Assembly (NCBI GenBank): GCA_014650415.1
Contig: BMUX01000024.1
Location: 27,720 to 91,719, forward strand
DNA from: Streptomyces spiroverticillatus
GTDB taxonomy: Bacteria > Actinomycetota > Actinomycetes > Streptomycetales > Streptomycetaceae
Direction of reading: 5' to 3'
DNA length: 64,000 nt
Each line of letters opens with the position of its first letter. Within the stretch, counting starts at the first letter, position 1. The notes under the pieces were generated by a model, which had not been told where the DNA came from, did no database searches, and was given only the letters and a program-made list of their open reading frames with translations. A program made the translations under genes and the position numbers. Shown piece after piece: positions 28,689 through 37,616 of this stretch.

Positions 28689-29132
28689 ATGCGTTCGCTG
28701 AAGATAGCCGCCGGCACCGCCCTCGCCACCACCGCTCTGCTGTTCGCCGCCCCGACGGCCTCGGCGGCCGACACCCAGTGCGACCCGGCCACCGCGGCCG
28801 CCATGGAAGCGGAGTCCGCGTACAAGGCAGCCGTCTCCGACTACCAGAAGCAGATCGACGCCGGCGGGCACCCGGGCAAGGCCGAGCAGGACAACGTCGA
28901 CCAGCTCAAGCAGAAGGCCGACTCCACCGCCTCCGAGGCACAGCGGATCTGCGGCGACACCACGATGGACCCGTCGAAGAAGCAGACCCACCCCCGTGGC
29001 GCCATGCACACCGGCGTCGGCGGCACCAGCGAAAGCGACAACACCCAGACCGTCCTCGGCATCGGCGCGGCCGGTGTGCTGGCGGCCTGTGTCCTGGTGG
29101 CGGGCCGACGCCGCGGCGACGACCGCGGCTGA
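28689..29132 (+). CDS. Secreted surface protein, probable class F sortase substrate
   Basis: 147 residues. The signal peptide is MRSLKIAAGTALATTALLFA with an ASA-A cleavage. A helical Gln/Lys/Asp-rich region carries two Cys (TQCDPA, RICGDT). The tail is HTGVGGTSES, then NTQTVLGIGAAGVLAACVLV and RRRGDD: sorting-like motif, hydrophobic helix, positive end. There is no LPxTG. It stands 121 bp upstream of a sortase gene, the usual substrate-sortase arrangement. GGAGG before ATG 28689. Confidence 0.75.
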   Translation: MRSLKIAAGTALATTALLFAAPTASAADTQCDPATAAAMEAESAYKAAVSDYQKQIDAGGHPGKAEQDNVDQLKQKADSTASEAQRICGDTTMDPSKKQTHPRGAMHTGVGGTSESDNTQTVLGIGAAGVLAACVLVAGRRRGDDRG

Positions 29133-29253
29133 CCTTCTCCTCGGCAGAGAACCGCCAGTGGCCGGGTCCCGCGCCCCCACCTGCCCGGGCCCGGCCACCC
29201 GGCTCTCTCCCTCCGCATTCGACGGGCTCGCCGTGGACGAGAGGACTCACCCC

Positions 29254-29913
29254 ATGCAGGACGCGCCCCGGGAATTCCGTGCACGCGTCAGCCGCGCCGC
29301 GCAGACCGTCACGGCGGTCCTCCTCCTGTGCTGGGCCATGCCGCTGCTGAGCGGAATCGAGCCCGCGGGCCCACCGCCGCAGCCCGGTGCCGCACAAGCC
29401 CTGCTCTCCCGCCCCGCGCAGGCCGACGACGCAACCAGTGCGCATCCGCCCCTGCCGCCCGCACCACCGACGCGGGTGATCATCCCCACGATCGCCGTGG
29501 ACGCTCCGCTCATGGGCCTGGCCACGGACCAGGACGGACAACTGGCCGCGCCCCCGGACAGCGACCGCAATCTCGCGGGCTGGTACCAGGACGGCACGCC
29601 TCCCGGCAGCATCGGCACCGCGATCCTCGCCGGTCACGTCGACACCGCCACCGGCCCCGCCGCCTTCTACGCCCTGGGCGCCCTCCACAAGGGGGACACC
29701 ATCCACATCCCGCGCACCGACGGCATCACCGGCATCTTCACCGTCGACGCGGTCGAGGTCCACCCGATCGACGACTTCCCCGACACCCAGGTCTACGGGC
29801 CCTCATCCACCCCGCAACTGCGCCTGATCACCTGCGGCGGCGGTTACGACAAGAAGGCACGCCGGTACCTGGGAAACGTCGTCGTCTACGCACACCTCAC
29901 CCACCAGACGTGA
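29254..29913 (+). CDS. Class F sortase
   Basis: 219 residues: an N-terminal signal-anchor (about 14-33), a Pro-rich linker, then the sortase beta-barrel with catalytic His in AGHVDT, Cys in LRLITCGGGYD and Arg in KARRYLGNVVVYAH. The TRVIIPTIAVDAPLM start is typical of class F. It is expected to cleave a C-terminal sorting signal of exported proteins and attach them to the cell wall. The neighbour at 28689 is the likely substrate. ATG 29254 has GAGAGGA upstream. Confidence 0.88.
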   Translation: MQDAPREFRARVSRAAQTVTAVLLLCWAMPLLSGIEPAGPPPQPGAAQALLSRPAQADDATSAHPPLPPAPPTRVIIPTIAVDAPLMGLATDQDGQLAAPPDSDRNLAGWYQDGTPPGSIGTAILAGHVDTATGPAAFYALGALHKGDTIHIPRTDGITGIFTVDAVEVHPIDDFPDTQVYGPSSTPQLRLITCGGGYDKKARRYLGNVVVYAHLTHQT

Positions 29914-30094
29914 CAAGGCCCACCGGCTGTCCACCGGCCGGGACCAGCCGTCGCCGGGTGGCCGACGGCCCGGATGCGGACCCGCACGCGGCTGACGTGC
30001 CCGTGGACCGGGCACGGAGCCTGTCGTCCAGAAAGCAGAACGCACAACGGCCCCGCACCCGGTGCCCGGCGAGACGCGCCCGGCGGCCCGCGCC

Positions 30095-32350
30095 CTACAG
30101 GACGGTGTGGAAGGTGCGGTTGATGACGTCGAGCTGCTGCTCGCGGGTGAGGCGCACGAAGTTGACCGCGTAGCCGGAGACCCGGATGGTCAGCTGCGGG
30201 TAGTTCTCCGGGTGCTCCATGGCGTCTTCGAGCATCTTCTTGTCGAGCACGTTGACGTTCATGTGGAAGCCGCCCGTCTCCATGTAGCCGTCGAGGACGC
30301 CGGACAGGTTGGCGACGCGCTCCTGCGGAGTCCGGCCCAGAGCGTCGGGAGTGACGGTGTTGGTGAGCGAGATGCCGTCCTCGGCGTCGTCGTACGGGAG
30401 CTTCGCGACGGACATCGAGGAGGCGATGTAGCCGTGCCGGTCCCGGCCGTTCATCGGGTTGGCGCCGGGCGCGAAGGGCTCGCCCGCACGGCGGCCGTCG
30501 GGGGTGTTGCCGGTCTTCTTGCCGTAGACGACGTTCGAGGTGATCGTCAGGATCGACTGGGTGTGCACCGCGTCGCGGTAGGTGGGGTACCTGCGGAGCT
30601 TCTCCATGAAGTCGTGCACGATGCGCACCGCGATGTCGTCGGCGCGGTCGTCGTTGTTCCCGTAGGCCGGGTAGTCGCCCTCGATCTCGAAGTCGACGGC
30701 CAGGCCGCTCGCGTCGCGCACCGGGCGGACCTTGGCGTGCTTGATCGCCGAGAGCGAGTCGGCCGCGACGGACAGGCCCGCGGCGCCGAAGGCCATCGTG
30801 CGCAGGGGGTTGTAGTCGTGCAGGGCCATCTCGATGCGCTCGTAGGCGTACTTGTCGTGCATGTAGTGGATGACGTTCATCGCGTGCACGTAGGTCTTGG
30901 CGAGCCAGTCGAGCAGCGCGTCGTACTGGCGGGCCACCGTCTCGTAGTCGAGGACCTCGTCGGTGAGCGGCTCGAACCCCTCGGCGACCACCTGTCCGGT
31001 CTTCTCGTCGCGGCCGCCGTTGATCGCGTACAGCAGCGCCTTGGCGACGTTGACGCGGGCGCCGAAGAACTGCATCTGCTTGCCGGTCGCCGACGGTGAC
31101 ACACAGCACGCGATGGCCGTGTCGTCCCCGTACTTGGGGCGCATCAGTTCGTCGGACTCGAACTGCAGGGCGGAGGTGTCGATGGCCACCTGGGACGCGA
31201 AGTCCTTGAACCCCTGGGGAAGCCGCGGCGACCAGAAGACGGTGAGGTTCGGCTCGGGGGCGGGGCCCAGGTTGTAGAGGGTCTGCAGGTAGCGGAACGA
31301 GGAGCGGGTCACCAGCGGCCGGCCGTCCTCACCGATGCCGCCGATCGACTCCGTCACCCACGTCGGGTCGCCGGAGAAGCCCTGGTTGAAGTCCTCGGTG
31401 CGCAGGAAGCGCACGATGCGCAGCTTGATGACGAAGTCGTCGACGAACTCCTGCGCCTGTTCCTCGGTGATGAGGCCGGCGTCGATGTCCCGCTGGAGGT
31501 AGATGTCGACGAACGTGGAGGTGCGGCCCAGCGACATGGCCGCGCCGTTCTGCTCCTTCACGGCGGCCAGGTAGGCGAAGTAGGTCCATTGGATCGCCTC
31601 GCGGCCGGTGGCGGCGGGGCGGGAGACGTCGCAGCTGTAGGAGGCCGCCATCGTCTTCAGCTCGTTCAGCGCCTTGATCTGCTCGGAGATCTCCTCGCGG
31701 TCACGGATGACGGACTCCGTCGCCCACGCCTCGCCCAGCCGCGCCTTCTCCGCCTCCTTCGCCTCGATGAGGCGGTCCACGCCGTAGAGGGCGACGCGCC
31801 GGTAGTCGCCGATGATGCGGCCGCGGCCGTAGGCGTCGGGGAGGCCGGTGATGATGCCGGAGGTGCGGCAGGCGCGGATCTCGGGGGTGTAGGCGTCGAA
31901 GGTGCCCGCGTTGTGCGTCTTGCGCAGCCGGGTGTAGATCTCCTTGGTCCGGGGGTCGGGCTCGTACCCGTAGTCCCTCAGCGAGGACTCCACCATGCGC
32001 CAGCCGCCGTTGGGCATGATGGCGCGCTTCAGCGGGGCGTCGGTCTGCAGGCCGACGATCAGGTCGAGGTCCTGGTCGATGTATCCGGGGCCGAAGGCGT
32101 CGATGCGGGACGGTGTCGACACGTCCACGTCGAGGATGCCCCGGGCGATCTCCTGCGGGAACAGTGCCAGGAGTCTGTCCCAGACGGCCGTCGTGCGCGC
32201 GGTGGGGCCCGCGAGGAAGGAAGCGTCTCCCTCGTAGGGGGTGTAGTTGCACTGGATGAAGTCACGGACGTCGATCGCGTCCCGCCACAGGCCGCCCTTG
32301 AAACCGTCCCACGCCCGCTCACCGGCCGGCGCTTCAGCAATGGCTGTCAT
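30095..32350 (-). CDS. pflB: Formate C-acetyltransferase (pyruvate formate-lyase)
   Basis: 751 residues, the normal PFL length. The adjacent catalytic Cys pair is present (AIACCVSPSA), and the glycyl-radical site RVSGYAVNF is at the C-terminus with the expected spacing. PFL converts pyruvate and CoA to acetyl-CoA and formate, but only after a radical-SAM activase installs the glycyl radical. No pflA, focA or adhE gene lies in the window. The enzyme is oxygen-sensitive and unusual for an aerobic filamentous actinomycete; a microaerobic role or acquisition by transfer is likely. Base composition matches the surroundings, so any transfer is not recent. Convergent with the sortase gene. Confidence 0.93.
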   Translation of the reverse strand: MTAIAEAPAGERAWDGFKGGLWRDAIDVRDFIQCNYTPYEGDASFLAGPTARTTAVWDRLLALFPQEIARGILDVDVSTPSRIDAFGPGYIDQDLDLIVGLQTDAPLKRAIMPNGGWRMVESSLRDYGYEPDPRTKEIYTRLRKTHNAGTFDAYTPEIRACRTSGIITGLPDAYGRGRIIGDYRRVALYGVDRLIEAKEAEKARLGEAWATESVIRDREEISEQIKALNELKTMAASYSCDVSRPAATGREAIQWTYFAYLAAVKEQNGAAMSLGRTSTFVDIYLQRDIDAGLITEEQAQEFVDDFVIKLRIVRFLRTEDFNQGFSGDPTWVTESIGGIGEDGRPLVTRSSFRYLQTLYNLGPAPEPNLTVFWSPRLPQGFKDFASQVAIDTSALQFESDELMRPKYGDDTAIACCVSPSATGKQMQFFGARVNVAKALLYAINGGRDEKTGQVVAEGFEPLTDEVLDYETVARQYDALLDWLAKTYVHAMNVIHYMHDKYAYERIEMALHDYNPLRTMAFGAAGLSVAADSLSAIKHAKVRPVRDASGLAVDFEIEGDYPAYGNNDDRADDIAVRIVHDFMEKLRRYPTYRDAVHTQSILTITSNVVYGKKTGNTPDGRRAGEPFAPGANPMNGRDRHGYIASSMSVAKLPYDDAEDGISLTNTVTPDALGRTPQERVANLSGVLDGYMETGGFHMNVNVLDKKMLEDAMEHPENYPQLTIRVSGYAVNFVRLTREQQLDVINRTFHTVL

Positions 32351-32643
32351 GGATGCTCACCTCTCCAAGGTTCCGTCCCCGCACCTTCAGTGGACACCCT
32401 TTGATCGCTCATCCAGGCGGGGCCAAAGTCCTGTTTCCAGGGCCCAACGAACCTTCGCGGAACACGTCAGCTGCCCGACGAGGAACGCCGAGATCATCCG
32501 TTCTCCCGCGACGGGGAGATCCTCCACACCGGCTGAGGCGTTCGTGGCCGAACGCGGGCCCGGCCGCCGGCCGCGATCCGCTGTGGACGACCCCTTGTTC
32601 CGGCTACGCTCGAGGGGACAGTGAGCGCGGGGAGGATGCCAGG

Positions 32644-32949
32644 GTGAGCAGCCAGGAGTGGACCATCGACGGGATCGCCCACGCCTTGGGCGTCCCCGAC
32701 CAGCGCATGCAGTTCCTGCGGGACATCAACCTCACCCCTCTGCCCGACCTGCCCGCCGTCCTCGACCGGTGGGTGCGGCACGTGTCCGCGCTCGAAGCCG
32801 CGAAACCCGCCATTGAGAGCCTGCGGGCCGCAGCGGCGGTCGGCGAGGAGCTGCCTGCCGCGCTTCAGCACGACGACGACTCCGCCGGGGTCCTCGAAGG
32901 ATGGCGGGACCAGGCCCGTGCGGCGAGGCAGGGGCGTGGCGCTGCGTGA
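32644..32949 (+). CDS. Putative antitoxin-like small protein
   Basis: 101 residues from GTG 32644. An N-terminal region with HTH flavour (EWTIDGIAHALGVPDQRMQF) is followed by a helical body. The stop overlaps the start of the next gene by 4 bp (GTGA), the arrangement typical of type II antitoxin-toxin pairs. GGGAGG lies about 11 nt upstream. No named antitoxin family recognised. Confidence 0.6.
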   Translation: MSSQEWTIDGIAHALGVPDQRMQFLRDINLTPLPDLPAVLDRWVRHVSALEAAKPAIESLRAAAAVGEELPAALQHDDDSAGVLEGWRDQARAARQGRGAA

Positions 32950-33194
32950 GCTGGTCGTTCGTCTACAGCCCGCACACCGTCGATCAGCTCTCCGGGCTCC
33001 CGGAGGACGCCCGCCACGCCGCCCTCGACCTCTTCGACCGCCTGGAGGCCGACCCGTATGCGCACACCGTGCCGTACGGGGAGGACGACGGGCTCACCCG
33101 GCAGGCGTGGTTCGGGACCTGGGGCACTCTGGTGGTGCTGTGCAACCCGATCACCCGGCGGATCACCTTGCTGTCCGTGGTCTGGACGTCCTGA
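32946..33194 (+). CDS. Putative RelE/ParE-like toxin
   Basis: 82 residues from GTG 32946. The pattern matches the RelE/ParE fold: a first strand (WSFVYSPHTVDQL), two helices (LPEDARHAALDLFDRLEADP), then a three-stranded end (RQAWFGTWGTLVVLCNPIT and RITLLSVVWTS). Its size fits RelE-like toxins. The obvious catalytic residues of RelE/YoeB are not evident, so the activity is uncertain. Translationally coupled to the gene before it. Confidence 0.55.
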   Translation: MSWSFVYSPHTVDQLSGLPEDARHAALDLFDRLEADPYAHTVPYGEDDGLTRQAWFGTWGTLVVLCNPITRRITLLSVVWTS

Positions 33195-33445
33195 CGGCGG
33201 ACAGCGGGAGGGTCCCAAGGATCCGGCCGCGGTCCATGTCCGAGGGCGGGCCCGCGAGGGCGACGGTCACCCGATGCCTGGCCACCGGGCTGCGCACGGA
33301 AACTGTTGCGCAGCCCGCGCAGAGCTGAAGCCCCTGTACGTCCATCGGGGCGAATGCGGCAGGGCAATGCGCTAGCGACGCTTCGGCACGGACATGAGTA
33401 GAGGGCACAGCCCCGTTCGGGGCGGCATACAGAATCGAGACCCTC

Positions 33446-33976
33446 GTGCGCCTTTGTCGTTCAACTGCCCTTCGGAGCAAGCTGGTTCTCCTGGCGAGTG
33501 CTGCCACCCTCTGCGGCGCCACCGTTCTTCCGGCCGTTGCCGCGCCGCTGCCCGAGTCAGCAGCGGTGCCCGGTAACGAGGCCGCCGCTCCTGTCTCGTC
33601 CTTCCCCGACGAGGTGCGTGCCTCCGCGTTCCGGGAGTTCCGGGCGGAGTGGCTGGTCCTCGACGGACGGGTCGATGTCGCCGGATTCCTCAAGCCGGAG
33701 AGCCCTGTCGCAGCACCCGGTATCGCAGGCGTCACCGTATACGTGACGGTGCACTTCAGCGATGCCAGTACGCGGACCTGCACCTCGCGCACCGGTGCGG
33801 GAAACGGTGTCTTCGCGTGCGAAGTTCCCGTGACGGACGCCACGGACGCGCCCGTCCCCGTGCGCGCGACGGCAGTCTGGCCCGGATCGCGGGAGTTCTC
33901 CCGCGCCGCCGTGACGAAGGACGTGCAGACGGTCGTCCCGGACGCCGTCGAGGACGGTGGCGGCACCGCTGTGTAG
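33446..33976 (+). CDS. Secreted hypothetical protein
   Basis: 176 residues from GTG 33446. The signal peptide (LRSKLVLLASAATLCGATVL) is followed by an Ala/Pro-rich spacer and a beta-rich domain with two Cys (TRTCTS, VFACEV), probably a disulfide-stabilised sandwich. No catalytic motif, no anchor. Family unknown. Confidence 0.65.
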   Translation: MRLCRSTALRSKLVLLASAATLCGATVLPAVAAPLPESAAVPGNEAAAPVSSFPDEVRASAFREFRAEWLVLDGRVDVAGFLKPESPVAAPGIAGVTVYVTVHFSDASTRTCTSRTGAGNGVFACEVPVTDATDAPVPVRATAVWPGSREFSRAAVTKDVQTVVPDAVEDGGGTAV

Positions 33977-34030
33977 AGGCCGCGCCGGACGAGGAGATGG
34001 GTCCTGGGGGTTTCCGTGGCCGGGGGCGCC

Positions 34031-34068
34031 TTGAGTCTCCAGCGGCTGGAGGGTCCAGGATCCCCCCA
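34031..34068 (+). promoter_or_regulatory. MerR-type promoter/operator
   Basis: TTGAGT (-35, 34031-34036) and CAGGAT (-10, 34056-34061) are separated by 19 bp, the overlong spacer that MerR proteins untwist. Within it lies the perfect dyad CTCCAG-CGG-CTGGAG (34037-34051). The predicted transcription start coincides with the ATG at 34068, implying a leaderless, self-regulated mRNA. Confidence 0.75.
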
Positions 34069-35003
34069 TGGACGACGAACACCCTCATGCGCTCACCATC
34101 GGTCAACTCGCCGACCGCACCGGCCTGTCGGTGCGCACCTTGCGTTTCTGGTCGGACGAGGGGGCAGTGCCACCCGTGTCCCGCTCCGCGAGCGGATACC
34201 GGCTGTACGACGCCGGGTCCGTGGCCCGGGTCGAGCTGGTCCGCACCCTGCGGGAGCTGGGCCTCGGGCTCGACGATGTATGCCGCGTCGTGAGCGGCCG
34301 CACCACGGTCGCCGAGGTCGCCGACGCTCATGTGGCTGCGATCGACGCGCAGATCCGCGCCCTGAAGGTGAGCCGGGCCGTCCTGTCCACCGTGTCGAAG
34401 CGTGGTTCGACCGCTGAGGAGACAGCGATGATGAACCGGTTGGCACGGCTGTCGGCAGTCGAACGCACGCAGATCATCGACGAGTTCAAGGAGGAGGTGT
34501 TCGGCGGTCTCACCGTCGACCCGCAGCTGGGCGACCGCCTGCGCAACCTCAGCATCACCCTGCCCGACGATCCCACACCTGAGCAGGTCGACGCCTGGAT
34601 CGAGCTCGCCGAGCTGGTACGGGACCCGGGATTTCGCACCCGCTTGCGCATCTGGATGGAGCTCAACACTCCCGTACCCGGTTGGAGTTGTCCCCCCGGA
34701 GCGTCCATCTGGTGGGCCAGACAGGTCGTGCGGACCGTCGCGGATGCCAGACGTCGCGGGCTCGCTCCCGAGGGGCCCGCGGCGGCCGAGGTGCTGTCCG
34801 AGCTGTTCGGTGACGCCGACCGGGCAGCCGTACTGCGTAGCCTGGAGGCCGGAATCGAGGCAGGAGCGGAGCGCTACCGCAGGCTCGTCGCCCGCCTGCG
34901 CGGGCAGAACGCGTTTCCCGACGCGACCGACGAACTGAGATGGCTGGCGCGAGCCCTGCACACCGCGGACCAGGCTGACGGGAACTCTCGGACCGGCGGG
35001 TAA
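34068..35003 (+). CDS. MerR-family transcriptional regulator
   Basis: 311 residues. The N-terminal MerR winged HTH (LTIGQLADRTGLSVRTLRFW, then SGYRLYDAGSVARVELVRTL) is followed by a dimerisation coiled coil (about 75-115) and a large C-terminal domain of ~190 residues that may bind a ligand and contains tryptophans (WMELNTPVPGW, SIWWARQ). No Cys pattern of metal- or redox-sensing MerR proteins. It appears autoregulated from the dyad immediately upstream. No divergent efflux gene is present. Confidence 0.9.
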   Translation: MDDEHPHALTIGQLADRTGLSVRTLRFWSDEGAVPPVSRSASGYRLYDAGSVARVELVRTLRELGLGLDDVCRVVSGRTTVAEVADAHVAAIDAQIRALKVSRAVLSTVSKRGSTAEETAMMNRLARLSAVERTQIIDEFKEEVFGGLTVDPQLGDRLRNLSITLPDDPTPEQVDAWIELAELVRDPGFRTRLRIWMELNTPVPGWSCPPGASIWWARQVVRTVADARRRGLAPEGPAAAEVLSELFGDADRAAVLRSLEAGIEAGAERYRRLVARLRGQNAFPDATDELRWLARALHTADQADGNSRTGG

Positions 35004-35252
35004 CAGGCACGGTCCGGCAGGTGCGACGAGAACGAGGGCGGCAGGTTCGGCGCGGAATTCGGCTCAGTGGTGTCGTGGCTCGACGGCAGCTGCCCGACCC
35101 GCGAGTCAGGGCCCTGTTCGCCGACTCCGCCTTCGCGGCCTGCCCCCGGTACAGACGGACGGCAAGGAGACGGCTCACGGGACTGGCAATCCGCGCCCGC
35201 AGGCCCCACCCTGCTTCCGACTACTCGTGCGTAACAGGTCCTAGGGGGAAGT

Positions 35253-35996
35253 GTGCTGAAGCTCGGTTCCGCGTTCGGCGGCAGGATCGGCGTTCCGCTG
35301 CTGGCCGTCCTGGTGTCCCTGCTCCTCTCCGCCGCCACCGTCCACGCGCAGACACCCACTCGGCGTACGGATTCCGCGCATGTCCCCATCGTCTTCGTGC
35401 ACGGCTACAACGCCGATGCCGGCGTGTGGGGTGCCCTGCGCGAGGACCTCAAGGCGGACGGGTACACCGAGGGGGAGCTCTTCTCCTTCGGCTACGACAC
35501 CCACCGGTCGGTCAACGAGGTCCTGTCCGGCGAACTCGCGGCGTACGTCGAGAGCGTCAAGCGGCGGACCGGAGCGGGCCGTGTCGATCTCGTGGCCCAC
35601 TCCTTCGGCAGTCTCGTCACCCGCTGGTACACCAAGTTCGACCCCGCCGGTCAGTCGTCCGTGGCGCGTTGGATCTCCCTCGCCGGTCCCAACCACGGCA
35701 CCTCCACCGCCTGGGCGTGCGCCCTGTGGGACCAGGCGTGCCGCGACATGACTCCCGGTTCGTACGTCCAGAAACGCCTCGCCGAGGGCGACGAAACACC
35801 CGGGGACGTCACGTACTCCACCTGGTGGTCGAACTGCGACGAGGTCATCAACCCCGACAACAGCGTCCCCTTGACCGGCGCCGTGAACCACCCCGCCGGT
35901 TGCCTCGACCACAACGAACTCCTCGGCGACGACACCGTCTCGCGGGAAGTCCGCTCCGTCCTGCACCGCTCAGGGGCGCTGCTCAAGCAGCGGTGA
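35253..35996 (+). CDS. Secreted lipase/esterase (alpha/beta hydrolase, Streptomyces LipA/EstA type)
   Basis: 247 residues from GTG 35253, signal peptide to about HAQ-T. Oxyanion region VPIVFVHGYNADAGVW, nucleophile elbow AHSFGS, Asp in INPDNS and His in LDHNELL. Four Cys (WACALWDQACRD, SNCDEV, AGCLDH) in positions typical of secreted actinobacterial lipases. Hydrolyses esters or acylglycerols outside the cell. AGGGGG ribosome site. Confidence 0.88.
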   Translation: MLKLGSAFGGRIGVPLLAVLVSLLLSAATVHAQTPTRRTDSAHVPIVFVHGYNADAGVWGALREDLKADGYTEGELFSFGYDTHRSVNEVLSGELAAYVESVKRRTGAGRVDLVAHSFGSLVTRWYTKFDPAGQSSVARWISLAGPNHGTSTAWACALWDQACRDMTPGSYVQKRLAEGDETPGDVTYSTWWSNCDEVINPDNSVPLTGAVNHPAGCLDHNELLGDDTVSREVRSVLHRSGALLKQR

Positions 35997-36144
35997 CTGG
36001 CATCTCGCTTGTATGCGGAAGGTGTTGCGGGCCCATTCGTCGTGGGTGCAGACCCTTCACCGGACGCCCCTGATGACGGCATCCGGGCCACCAGGTGCCG
36101 CCTGTGGGCCGGCGGGCGGGCGGCAGATCGGCGAGGGCCGTGCA

Positions 36145-36917
36145 GGAAAGCGGTGCAGTTCAGGCGCAGTTGGGACCAGAGTTCCTCGCCGTTGCCCCGG
36201 TGCACCGCCCAGCGCAGGGACTCCGCTAGCGAGCGCCGGATGTAGTCCTCGGTCCGCCGCACCGCGATGTACTTCCACTCGCTGGACAACGCGTCGGCCC
36301 CGTCCACGGTGCGCGAGCCGTACGCGACGGTCTGGTAGAGCGGGAAGCGCCGGATGACGTGGACGCCGAGCGGGTTGACCAGGCCGTGTTCGTCGTCGGA
36401 GACCTCGACCGCAGGCCCGTACACACCGGCCAGGTAGGCGTCGGTTCCCGCCGGGGACTGCCAGACGCCGACCTGGCCGTCGGTCCTGGCGATGACGCCC
36501 GCGACAGCTCCCGACGGCGGGTGCGAGACGATCCTGCCCGGCTGGAGCGGGTCGTCGACCCTGATGTTCGGGAACCAGGCCCCGGCGTGGGACGACCGGA
36601 TGCGCAGCGTGCTCGTCTTCCAGGCGACGGCCGTCCCGATGTCGACGACGTCGGGCGGCGGGTCGACGATGAGGAAGGCCAGCTTGGCGGCGCACACCCG
36701 GGCAGCCTCGTCGTACACCGCGTTCACGCCGGTGTGGTGCGCCGTCCTCGGGTCGGTGAACTTCGGCCGTACGAGGTCGGGCAGGCACAGCAGCTGGAAG
36801 AACGGGTCCGCACGCCCCAGGGCGGTGATGGCATCCTTGAAGGCCGTGGAGTCGGGTTGTCCCGAGGCGTTCCCCGCGCCGGCCTCTACGGTCCCTATGA
36901 CCTGGCCGAACGTTCAC
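36145..36917 (-). pseudogene. Contractile tail sheath protein remnant
   Basis: About 255 codons match the middle of phage or contractile-injection tail sheaths: ALGRADPFFQLLCLPDLVRP, AAWKTSTLRIRSSHAGAWFP-like core, then GAVAGVIARTDGQVGVWQSP, AGTDAYLAGVYGP, SEWKYIAVRRTEDYIRRSLA and ELWSQLRLNCTAFL. A stop codon lies just upstream of the readable part, and the last ~65 residues expected of the family are missing. No tube, baseplate or ATPase gene remains. Confidence 0.8.
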
Positions 36918-36974
36918 GTCTACGTCGACTGATGCCTGGCCCAGGCCGCGAGGGCGAGAGGCCCCGAGCGCCGC

Positions 36975-37309
36975 TCAGTTGCCGCGCGGGGCATACATGA
37001 GGACGCCCATGCCGATGAGCAGATGACGGCGCTGGTAATGTCGTAGCGGTCGGGGCGGTAGCCGTTGGCGACCATGCCCCAGGCGATCGACCCGGCGACG
37101 AAAATTCCGCCGTACGCGGCGAGGATGCGCCCGAAATTTCCGTCCGCCTGGAGCGGAGCGACAAAGCCATACAGCCCGAGCGCGATGACGTCGGCGCAGA
37201 TCCAGATCCAGCCCTTGTGTTCGCGGAGGCCCTGCCAGACCAGCCAAACCCCTGCGATCTCGAACAGCGCGGCGATGACGAACAGGGCGATGGAGCAAGC
37301 GACGAGCAC
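36975..37309 (-). pseudogene. UPF0060 (YnfA-like) membrane protein with 1-nt deletion
   Basis: From GTG 37309 the frame encodes four hydrophobic helices of the UPF0060 family (IALFVIAALFEIAGVWLVWQ, GWIWICADVIALGLYGF, ILAAYGGIFVAGSIAWG, RPDRYD). The conserved end LIGMGVLMYAPRGN plus stop (36975-36977) is one base out of frame. Restoring one base near 37020 gives a normal ~110-residue protein. Could be a sequencing error. Confidence 0.78.
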
Positions 37310-37616
37310 GGCGGCAGGGCTTTTCTGGCGGGGGCGAGCCGGGGAAGCTGGTGACGGTGCCGGGCAGGCGGCCGGGCCGAAGAGGCCGGTGACCACCCCA
37401 GACCGTTCTCACTCAACCTGCAACACCCCAGTCCAGCCCCACACCCCATCTCCCACCAGGGCTTGTTCGTGGCGCCGAAGGCCCGGACGGCGCGTTCCGG
37501 GTCCAACTGAGCTTCTCGTAGCCCCGGTCCGCAGGCGTCCGGGCGGCCGGCCGGGGTAGACGGCTGACCGGGCCGCCCATCGGCGCGGCCAAAACTCAGG
37601 AGAGGACACGATCAGC
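37310..37616. other. Intergenic region before the ThDP enzyme gene
   Basis: About 307 bp; no gene recognised. Divergent promoters for the flanking genes must lie here. Confidence 0.4.

Noticed and set aside
32398..32414. TTGAT-N-ATC sequence upstream of pflB considered as an FNR site
   Set aside because: Only the left half fits, spacing is one base too long and the right half is degenerate.
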